A stretch of 5,675 nt of DNA from JBJEFI01 sp051873875. GTDB taxonomy: Bacteria; Bacillota; Bacilli; Bacillales; Bacillaceae_G. The position numbers and the translations under genes are program-made. Under the pieces are notes generated by a model. The model was not told the origin of the DNA. It ran no database searches and worked only from the letters and a program-made list of their open reading frames with translations. Shown piece after piece: positions 1 to 5,675 of this stretch (within the stretch, counting starts at the first letter, position 1; each line of letters starts with the position of its first letter). The DNA lies in the NCBI GenBank assembly GCA_051873875.1, contig JBJEFI010000137.1:1-5675 (forward strand). Direction: 5' to 3'.

Positions 1-1581
1 CATTCCAGTAACTGTACCATCTTCAACATCTGGAAATAACTTAATATATGTTATCGTTTGATCGATTTCTTTCGTACCATCAATACCGTCATTGGCATAC
101 AAACAAATTACATTTTCCACATTTGGCCTAACACTATGAACATGAGCCATTTGCCAATACGAAAATAACTGTAATTGCGTAGCCGTACACGCTCTCTCGC
201 TTCGAATATTGTTTAACTTTCTAAACTTTGCATCCATAACAATTGTAGATATATATTCCATTCTGCCTTGCTCATTCTTATAGTAATCAATACGAATATC
301 TGGTCGTTTATTGAAGCCTAAACAATATATTTCCTCATTTCTATCAATCGCTTCCTGACGAGAAGAAGCAGTCTCTTTATCGTACCAAACCTTCACAACA
401 AACTTTTCATTTTCAAGTACAAAACAAGTACCTTGAGGGATACCATCTGCATTAAATTTATTCAATAAAACTTTATCAATACCATGCTTCAATTTATATC
501 CCTTAGATTTAAAACTATCTAATACAATAAACAAACAATAAAACTCATATAATTTCCATGTTTTCTTAAAACGCTGGTAATTTTCAACTTGATACACTTC
601 TCGTTGCAAAAATATAGCTTTTAGCTGTTCATAATATAGACTAATCTTATAATAAGCAGGACGTTTTAATAATGGCTTCTTATTCCCTAATGGTACCTCT
701 GATAAAAATGATTTATAGAGCATGTACATCACTTTATGCTTTAAAGAGGACACTGCAGCTATATATTTTCTTTCTTGATTGGCAATTAATTGTTTTTCTA
801 CCTCTTCTAGTTCTCTTAACCAACTAGATAAAATTGTCTTTATCCATCTATTTTCTACTGTATCAATTACCTCTTTTTTTACCTTATTCGAATAAGTTGG
901 TTCAACGGTAGCTTTTCCATTTGTAAATTGCCATTGTAAAGATTTTTTGTTCATCCTACCAGGCCTTGGAGAGATTTCATTTAACCCTACAATAGATGTT
1001 ACCGTCTTTTTGGAAAGCAATCGAAAAAAGTACCCTATCTCTTGATGATAATCTTCTACCATCTTTGCATACTGTAGATACCATTCTTTTTTACTATCCA
1101 CCTCAAAATGACTACTACATAACGAATCATGAATGATTCCAGTAATCTTTTCTTCTAAATATGTATGCAGCTTATACACTTGTGAAGCATTTAAATGTAA
1201 AGGCATTACTGTAAATCCAGTATAGTAGGATTCACCATAATAAATAAATTTGATCATATAATAACCCATTCGCCATGGGTAATCTTCATGTGAATGATAA
1301 ATCCATTCTATTCTTTCAGTTGGATTTAACAAGATAACACGTTGGTCATCTTCATGCTCCATTGCCATTTCTATCTCAAGTGTAGAATTAGAATCAAATT
1401 CTTCGAAATTATCTACACAATAAACAAGACCAATTTCCATATTCTCTTTGATTTCTACTAATTCTTCTGGCTGAATAGCATTTTTATTAGGCCATGCTTT
1501 TTTAATTACATATTTTTTCCCAAAAGAATCCATGAAATACAATGTAAGAGGGATTTCTTTTGAATTACAATGTATAGCCAT
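1..1581 (-). CDS. McrC-like nuclease subunit: DUF2357 plus PD-(D/E)XK nuclease domain (3' end outside window)
   Basis: My own translation of the minus strand from the ATG at 1581 is open for 527 codons to the window edge, so the C-terminus is missing. Residues ~60-340 look like the DUF2357 region that precedes the nuclease in McrC-like proteins. From ~340 a PD-(D/E)XK core is visible: a helix with LYEFYCLF (E346), then RPDIRID (P427, D428), then a strand ending in VMDAK (D450, K452), followed by TQLQLFSYW. The acid, D and D-x-K are in the expected order, so the nuclease looks catalytically intact. In McrBC this subunit docks on the AAA+ ring, stimulates hydrolysis and cuts DNA. The start overlaps the ATPase gene by 17 bases in another frame; AAGGAA lies 10 nt upstream (1592-1597). 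No frameshift is seen. The family assignment is strong; the exact target is unknown. Confidence 0.88.
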   Translation of the reverse strand, partial: MAIHCNSKEIPLTLYFMDSFGKKYVIKKAWPNKNAIQPEELVEIKENMEIGLVYCVDNFEEFDSNSTLEIEMAMEHEDDQRVILLNPTERIEWIYHSHEDYPWRMGYYMIKFIYYGESYYTGFTVMPLHLNASQVYKLHTYLEEKITGIIHDSLCSSHFEVDSKKEWYLQYAKMVEDYHQEIGYFFRLLSKKTVTSIVGLNEISPRPGRMNKKSLQWQFTNGKATVEPTYSNKVKKEVIDTVENRWIKTILSSWLRELEEVEKQLIANQERKYIAAVSSLKHKVMYMLYKSFLSEVPLGNKKPLLKRPAYYKISLYYEQLKAIFLQREVYQVENYQRFKKTWKLYEFYCLFIVLDSFKSKGYKLKHGIDKVLLNKFNADGIPQGTCFVLENEKFVVKVWYDKETASSRQEAIDRNEEIYCLGFNKRPDIRIDYYKNEQGRMEYISTIVMDAKFRKLNNIRSERACTATQLQLFSYWQMAHVHSVRPNVENVICLYANDGIDGTKEIDQTITYIKLFPDVEDGTVTGM

Positions 1582-3541
1582 TTCGCACCAATTCCTTCGA
1601 TTTTTGCATTAAATATGCACGTGAAATAGGGAACGCTTGTTTATCATGAAGAATCGCTAATAATCTACCTTCTTCATACTCCCCATCATGATTGATACTC
1701 CCTACTAAATGTTCAATTTGTTCACGATGACCACGAATCTTTGTTAGGATTCTTTGTTTTACTTGATAATCAAAAGCTTTCAAATCATCAATATAAGGAT
1801 TTCCATTTTTATCAATAGGGATATTACTAATAAAATGAATAATCGCATTTACCATGCGAAAGGATACCCCCATTTGGCTATCATATTCACTCATTTCATC
1901 ATGTAAAGAATCTAATAATTGTACATGACTATCTGCTAATACATCTAATCCATTTCCCTTTCTAATCCACGAATTATAATTAGAAAAAGAAATACTTCTA
2001 TTTTTATTATCCTCTCTATTTATACGTTGAGCTGCAAGAGCATTTTCCTTCGCTTCTTTAAAGCTTAATTTCTCTAATAAAATGACGTTAGAACGATCCA
2101 ACATACGGTTACTAAAATCTTTTGTTGTTTCATCAAAATTAGCTGTACCAACAAATAAAACATTATCACCAATTTTTATTCCTGGAATTAAATGTTTATC
2201 ATTACAATTACTTTCTCCGCTAAACAAACGTAAAATTCGATTTTCAGAAGGTAGCTCTAATAAGGAAATAAAGTCACTAAAATAATGTTCTACTTGTCCT
2301 ATGTTCATTTCATCAAAAATTACCATAAACATTTGATGTGGATTTTGTTGTGCTTTATATAAAAAAGAAACCAATCCTGTTTCTGATTCTAAATAACATT
2401 TTGTTTGGTGATTTAAAAAACCTAATAAATCAGATGGTTCCGTAAAGGACGGACTTACCGGAATTGTTAATAACGTTTCTCCCTCTACAAGCCCCATTGT
2501 CTTTGCATACACTCGCGCTAGCTGTGTTTTACCAGTACCACTCATTCCACCTAATATCGTAATTGTCGATGTTTTTAGTGAGGTATGTAAATTTACAATA
2601 TCACTCATTCTATACATCAATCCTTCATCCACTGCTGTTTGATACACATCATCAATAAATTTACTTTCATTTATAATGTGTACATTCTCTGATACTTTTT
2701 CTGCTTCTTTTGAAACAATAACTCGTGCCTCTATTTCCTCTTCTATACTGTTTACAATCATTCCCTCGGTAGAACGATTAACTAATTTTGTTCCATTACT
2801 TTGCAAATGTGTAGAAAGGCTTTTTTCTGCTACCGAAGATACAAAACAAAGATGACGAGTTGCCCCCTTCACTATGTCATGCCAATTCTTAGGCAACTCA
2901 CACTTTACAATCTGTTCAGGAAGCTCACATTTATACGTATCTTTTCGAGCTTCATATTTTGTTAAACTGTTTGAATCTGGAAAAAAGTACAATGTATCTT
3001 TACAAATGATATACTTAGGTATATTTAGTCCATGATTATAACTTTCTAAAGAAATAATTTTTCCTTCTAATAATTTTGTTTCAAATTCTTTTACATTGAT
3101 ATTCATAATTGGAATTGGAATAAACTCCGAATTTAATTCATGTTTATCTACATGATCATCTAATAAAATTTCAAAGTTATAAATATATCTTTTCGTTTTT
3201 GAGTTATACCTCAATTGTGGTTTAAACAATAAAATCTTATTTTTTAAAATCTCTCTCATTTTAGCTTCTTTATTTTTTGCACTAAAATACTCATAATTAG
3301 CTAAATAATTATATTGTCGTGTATCATAAGAAATAAAGACATCATTATAATCCATTATTTCTTGAAGTAATGACATCATAGGAGATAAAGGTTCCACTAT
3401 AAAGCGCCTATCTCCATTTTCACCAAGGCTTATTGCTCGCCTAAACGAATTTTCGTCATCGTATAAGCGTCCTATCATATACGTTTCTTCAATCATTTGC
3501 TTTTCTTGTACGGATAACACTCGATTTGTAACTTTATTCAT
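1565..3541 (-). CDS. McrB-like AAA+ motor ATPase (658 aa) with an unassigned N-terminal region
   Basis: The AAA+ module occupies about residues 310-600. Walker A is GGMSGTGKT (331-339, K338), Walker B is MVIFDEMN (406-413, D410/E411), sensor 1 is VGTANFDETT (N468), an arginine-finger region is RMLDRS (R479/R483), and a sensor-2-type arginine lies in GVSFRMVNA (R562). This pattern matches McrB-like members of the AAA+ superfamily, which form hexameric rings and power a McrC-type nuclease; such a nuclease is encoded immediately downstream. E. coli McrB carries MNTADRS at sensor 1, whereas here the residues are N-F-D-E-T-T, so GTP preference should not be assumed. Residues 1-~300 match no domain I can name; by analogy with McrB they may recognise the target. 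The ATG at 3541 is chosen because AAAGGGGA (3551-3558) lies 9 nt upstream and the gene overlaps its upstream neighbour by 8 bases, implying translational coupling. Confidence 0.9.
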   Translation of the reverse strand: MNKVTNRVLSVQEKQMIEETYMIGRLYDDENSFRRAISLGENGDRRFIVEPLSPMMSLLQEIMDYNDVFISYDTRQYNYLANYEYFSAKNKEAKMREILKNKILLFKPQLRYNSKTKRYIYNFEILLDDHVDKHELNSEFIPIPIMNINVKEFETKLLEGKIISLESYNHGLNIPKYIICKDTLYFFPDSNSLTKYEARKDTYKCELPEQIVKCELPKNWHDIVKGATRHLCFVSSVAEKSLSTHLQSNGTKLVNRSTEGMIVNSIEEEIEARVIVSKEAEKVSENVHIINESKFIDDVYQTAVDEGLMYRMSDIVNLHTSLKTSTITILGGMSGTGKTQLARVYAKTMGLVEGETLLTIPVSPSFTEPSDLLGFLNHQTKCYLESETGLVSFLYKAQQNPHQMFMVIFDEMNIGQVEHYFSDFISLLELPSENRILRLFSGESNCNDKHLIPGIKIGDNVLFVGTANFDETTKDFSNRMLDRSNVILLEKLSFKEAKENALAAQRINREDNKNRSISFSNYNSWIRKGNGLDVLADSHVQLLDSLHDEMSEYDSQMGVSFRMVNAIIHFISNIPIDKNGNPYIDDLKAFDYQVKQRILTKIRGHREQIEHLVGSINHDGEYEEGRLLAILHDKQAFPISRAYLMQKSKELVRNGYTL

Positions 3542-4790
3542 GTTTCATTGTCCCCTTTATTTCGTAAAAATAACTGATGATTTGTTCAATATGTTCTTCT
3601 ACCCCATATCCATATAACTCCCTATACGTAATATGGTGTTGGCTAAATAGCTGCTGCATCTTTAGCCATTCTTTTGATGTAGAAAACATTGTCCGATTTA
3701 TAAAGAAAATATTCCCCTTGCATACATCGGTATCTTTTATTATTTTATTAAACTGACTTAACGTAATCACATTTTCCCGGAGAATAGTAGTTGATAATGT
3801 TGCCATCTCTTTTTCTTTAACAATTATGTAAAATGGATAACCATCAATCTTTTTCTTAAATGCTTTGGTAAGTAATTCTTGCTGTGTTAAATTTCCCTGT
3901 AAGCTAAGATTTTGCTTACTCAATACGTTCACTTGTTCTTCTAATTCTTTGCATTTTTCTTCTAATAGGTTACTTTTCTCTTTTTTTTCCTTGTATGCTT
4001 CTAAAACTTTATCAAAATAGTTGGAATAGGTTTTGATATCTTTCTTATGGGCTTTATAACGATTCATTAATAATCCATTTTTTGCAAAATGTAAAAAGGA
4101 TTGGTACCTTTCTTGTTCAAGGTTATTTTCTACAAGTAAGAATGCAATAAATGCTAAAAATTTTTCCTCATGTGTTAACTTTAATTTTGAAATTACACTT
4201 ACTAAATTTCCTTCTGTCCCATCAATAGCTTCTTTTATTGATTTATATTTTTGAGAAAATGGATCAAGTTTCCCATCTTCATCTACCATTTCGAATAATT
4301 CCTCTTCAAAATCCAAAAATAAAATTTTAGGATCTTCTTCATATAAATTAGCAACTGTGATGTTATTGATTAACTTGTCTAATACAGATACATCTTTCTT
4401 AGTCAATCCATTTAATATTAGATTTCCTTCCTCTATATTCTTCTTTATCAATTCAATATGCGCCTCAAACTCTACTGGAAAATGTTTATACATTAATGCG
4501 ATTATTTGATAAGGTTCAATTTCATAATCTAGCTCCATTTTTAAAATAAATTCATCAAAATCATGAAAAGAACAATACTCTTCGCGTACAAAACTCATAA
4601 TCATATCTATAATATTAGAAAAAAAATGTCCATTTTGTCTGTGATACATTTTCATTTCTCTTATTAATAATTGGTGCGGGGCTTTGGCTAAATCCCTAAA
4701 ACCTTGAACTTTAAATCTATAACTCTTCAAAATTACATTTAAGTCTTCCCTCGAAATCAATTCAAAATAACGATCATAAAATTCTTGCAT
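3534..4790 (-). CDS. Coiled-coil protein with DUF2325-like C-terminal domain, first gene of the McrBC-like operon (418 aa)
   Basis: An ATG at 4811 would give 425 residues, but it has only a U-rich tract upstream. The eighth codon, ATG at 4790, has GGAGG 5 nt upstream (4796-4800) and is the better start, giving 418 residues (numbered from it here). Residues ~1-250 appear mainly helical and match no family I know. Residues ~261-315 are a charged heptad-rich coiled coil (ELEEQVNVLSKQNLSLQ). The last ~100 residues alternate strands and helices: YPFYIIV, then NIFFINRTMFSTSKEWLK (~360-377), then ITYRELYG. Spacing and character of this second part resemble the back half of DUF2325, though the glycine-rich opening of that family is missing. 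There is no signal peptide or membrane helix, so it should be cytosolic. Its overlap with the ATPase gene suggests a partner or regulator of the McrBC-like complex; a structural, oligomerising or sensing role is inference. Confidence 0.8.
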   Translation of the reverse strand: MQEFYDRYFELISREDLNVILKSYRFKVQGFRDLAKAPHQLLIREMKMYHRQNGHFFSNIIDMIMSFVREEYCSFHDFDEFILKMELDYEIEPYQIIALMYKHFPVEFEAHIELIKKNIEEGNLILNGLTKKDVSVLDKLINNITVANLYEEDPKILFLDFEEELFEMVDEDGKLDPFSQKYKSIKEAIDGTEGNLVSVISKLKLTHEEKFLAFIAFLLVENNLEQERYQSFLHFAKNGLLMNRYKAHKKDIKTYSNYFDKVLEAYKEKKEKSNLLEEKCKELEEQVNVLSKQNLSLQGNLTQQELLTKAFKKKIDGYPFYIIVKEKEMATLSTTILRENVITLSQFNKIIKDTDVCKGNIFFINRTMFSTSKEWLKMQQLFSQHHITYRELYGYGVEEHIEQIISYFYEIKGTMKHE

Positions 4791-4795
4791 ACTAT

Positions 4796-4800
4796 CCTCC
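4796..4800 (-). promoter_or_regulatory. Shine-Dalgarno GGAGG deciding the start of the coiled-coil gene
   Basis: The minus strand reads GGAGG-ATAGT-ATG, a consensus ribosome-binding site 5 nt before the ATG at 4790. The longer in-frame ATG at 4811 is preceded by TTTTTTTATCATT, which has no purine-rich site. This favours the shorter 418-residue product. Confidence 0.75.
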
Positions 4801-4817
4801 ATCATTTTCATAATGAT

Positions 4818-4853
4818 AAAAAAATCCCTATTAACAGGAGCTGTTAATAGAGA
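4818..4853 (-). terminator. Intrinsic terminator / possible attenuator in the operon leader
   Basis: On the minus strand, arms 4853-4841 and 4837-4825 form a 13-bp stem (12 Watson-Crick pairs and one U-G wobble) around a 3-nt CUC loop, followed directly by seven U residues (4824-4818). This is a textbook Rho-independent terminator shape, although the stem is rather A/U-rich. It ends 27 nt before the start codon of the coiled-coil gene, leaving no room for a promoter between the two. The operon promoter must therefore lie upstream, and this element would act as a leader attenuator, or as a leaky terminator for the 188-residue gene's transcript. The 10-bp perfect palindrome at its core could alternatively be a protein-binding operator. 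Confidence 0.7.
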
Positions 4854-4888
4854 CCTACTAATGCTATTTTACTTGGCTTGAACTTCAT
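4844..4888 (-). CDS. Possible 14-codon leader peptide ORF overlapping the leader terminator
   Basis: An ATG at 4888 opens the frame MKFKPSKIALVGLY and stops with TAA at 4846-4844, inside the 5' arm of the terminator hairpin. A ribosome ending here would cover that arm and disfavour the terminator. The upstream site is weak (GTGGA, 8 nt before the ATG), and a 14-codon frame can occur by chance, so this is a candidate only. It contains no run of a single amino acid of the kind seen in amino-acid biosynthesis leaders. Confidence 0.2.
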   Translation of the reverse strand: MKFKPSKIALVGLY

Positions 4889-4931
4889 GTTAATGTTCCA
4901 CTATATATCTAAACAATCTATTCTTCCCCCC

Positions 4932-4937
4932 ATTATA
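4932..4937 (-). promoter_or_regulatory. Candidate sigma-A -10 box for the three-gene operon
   Basis: The minus strand carries a perfect TATAAT hexamer here. The best -35 at 18-bp spacing is TTTTTA (4956-4961), which matches only three of six consensus positions, so the promoter would be weak or activator-dependent. A transcript from here would have a leader of roughly 130-140 nt containing the terminator hairpin. The region is so A/T-rich that a chance TATAAT is quite possible. Confidence 0.35.
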
Positions 4938-4969
4938 CTAAGACAATATTTACCATAAAAATATGTATA

Positions 4970-5000
4970 ATAATAATATTGTTCCGATGAATATTATTAT
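4970..5000. repeat. AT-only inverted repeat, 11-bp arms with 9-bp spacer
   Basis: ATAATAATATT (4970-4980) and AATATTATTAT (4990-5000) are exact reverse complements around GTTCCGATG. It lies upstream of the candidate -10 box, so it could be an operator or simply low-complexity AT sequence. No regulator is encoded nearby in this window to pair it with. Confidence 0.4.
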
Positions 5001-5041
5001 AAATCACAAAAATTACACAACTCTTTGTTTAATGAGATATA

Positions 5042-5065
5042 GGCACATAGAATAAACTATGCACC
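5042..5065 (-). terminator. Weak hairpin after the 188-residue gene
   Basis: Six bases after the stop codon, the minus-strand RNA can form GGUGCAUAG / CUAUGUGCC, nine pairs including two G-U wobbles, around a 6-nt loop. The wobbles work only on the minus strand, which supports a role at the RNA level for the upstream gene. The tract that follows (UAUAUCUCAUU) is a poor U-run, so termination may be inefficient. Confidence 0.4.
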
Positions 5066-5070
5066 TTATC

Positions 5071-5637
5071 CTATTTTACATATTTTCTTACATATGCCTC
5101 CATTGGCTTATCAAAAACTTCTGCGTCTTCAAGAATTCGTACCCCTTCTTGAGAACCAATTCCACAAGGTCCTACAAATCCATTAATCGCTAAAGAATAT
5201 AACGCTGTTTGTATTGTTAAAACATCGTTCTCCATTTTTAGCAAAAAACCTACTGAACTATATTCACCTAAATATAGATCTTTTCTAAATACGAAATCCT
5301 CTGGCAGCTCTTCTTTGTGTTCTTCATCTTCATCATCAAAATAATCCTCTGCATATATCTCATCTAACAATAAGTACGCTTCTCCATCAGCACATGGAAT
5401 TTCAGGTCCATCAATTTCGCAACTACTAAAGTTGGCATATAGGTAATTTCCCTCCATAAGATCTGTAACTACTTCATTTAATGGAGATTGTTCAAACTCA
5501 TCTCCCTTTACTTCCATGTCCTCACAATTACTAAATGCAAATACAGGCTTATTCACAATTCCTTCGTTACCAGAAATGATATCCTTCAAAAATTGTTCTA
5601 ATTTAAAATGCTCTAATGCTACTTCTATTTTTTTCAT
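5071..5637 (-). CDS. Highly acidic hypothetical protein (188 aa)
   Basis: I do not recognise this protein family. The ATG at 5637 has a strong AAAGGGGA site 7 nt upstream (5645-5652) and the frame ends in TAG. I count about 43 Asp/Glu against 15 Lys/Arg, a net charge near -28. An acidic cluster at residues 92-114 has 14 acids in 23 positions. Four cysteines (C38, C73, C82, C158) are scattered with no CxxC pair, and there is no signal peptide or membrane segment, so it is probably cytosolic. The C-terminal part (about 120-188) is less acidic and looks like a mixed strand/helix fold. A 280-base gap and hairpins separate it from the McrBC-like operon, so it may be an unrelated neighbour. DNA mimicry or an immunity-type role is conceivable from the charge alone but unsupported. 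Confidence 0.8.
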   Translation of the reverse strand: MKKIEVALEHFKLEQFLKDIISGNEGIVNKPVFAFSNCEDMEVKGDEFEQSPLNEVVTDLMEGNYLYANFSSCEIDGPEIPCADGEAYLLLDEIYAEDYFDDEDEEHKEELPEDFVFRKDLYLGEYSSVGFLLKMENDVLTIQTALYSLAINGFVGPCGIGSQEGVRILEDAEVFDKPMEAYVRKYVK

Positions 5638-5675
5638 ACTACATTCCCCTTTAATTAATTATTTACATCAAATAT

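Noticed and set aside
2082..2285. Plus-strand 67-codon open frame
   Set aside because: It lies wholly opposite the conserved AAA+ core of the ATPase gene, has no convincing ribosome-binding site, and its sequence is the antisense shadow of the sensor-1 region.
2890..2940. Duplicated KCELP motif in the ATPase (residues 204-208 and 213-217) with a matching imperfect DNA repeat
   Set aside because: Only five residues repeat, nine codons apart; this is too short to call a repeat domain or a slippage-prone locus.
4791..4811. Upstream ATG at 4811 as the start of the coiled-coil gene
   Set aside because: It lies directly after the U-tract of the terminator with no Shine-Dalgarno sequence, while the in-frame ATG at 4790 has GGAGG at 5 nt.
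4881..4900. GAAC...GTTC half-sites resembling a LexA (SOS) box in the leader
   Set aside because: The half-sites are spaced far wider than the GAAC-N4-GTTC arrangement of the Bacillus SOS operator.
4893..4930. TTG-initiated 8-codon frame after the GGGGGG run (4926-4931)
   Set aside because: The G-run is a plausible ribosome-binding site, but a frame this short with a non-ATG start has no further support.
1..5675. CRISPR arrays, tRNA/rRNA genes, insertion sequences or attachment sites
   Set aside because: I saw no regularly spaced repeats, no tRNA-like or rRNA segments, no transposase motifs and no terminal inverted repeats.

Overview
The window is AT-rich, and all four recognisable protein genes lie on the minus strand, each with a strong GGGG/GGAGG-type Shine-Dalgarno sequence. 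This suggests a low-GC Bacillota, plausibly Bacillus or a relative such as the B. cereus group. That placement is inferred from composition and ribosome-binding sites, not from a database match.

Layout, in the direction of transcription (right to left): a stand-alone gene for a very acidic 188-residue protein (5071-5637); a 280-base non-coding stretch (4791-5070) with a weak hairpin just after that gene, an AT-only inverted repeat, a perfect -10 hexamer and a 13-bp hairpin followed by seven U residues; then three tightly overlapping genes. These encode a coiled-coil protein (3534-4790), a McrB-like AAA+ motor ATPase (1565-3541) and a McrC-like DUF2357 / PD-(D/E)XK nuclease (1-1581). The nuclease gene is still open at the left edge and is therefore partial. 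The overlaps of 8 and 17 bases indicate one translationally coupled operon.

The last two genes make this a McrBC-type (type IV restriction-like) defence module: the AAA+ ring would hydrolyse nucleotide and drive DNA translocation or remodelling, while the McrC-like partner supplies the cut. It departs from textbook McrBC in three ways. It has a dedicated coiled-coil first gene. The ATPase has an N-F-D-E-T motif where E. coli McrB has its GTPase signature MNTADRS. The first ~300 residues of the ATPase have no domain I recognise, so what the system senses is open. The C-terminal part of the coiled-coil protein resembles the second half of the DUF2325 fold.

The operon leader is notable. A well-formed intrinsic terminator sits between the only plausible promoter region and the first start codon, and a possible 14-codon leader ORF ends inside the upstream arm of that terminator. 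This is the geometry expected of transcription attenuation and would fit a defence system kept off until needed. It is read from sequence only.
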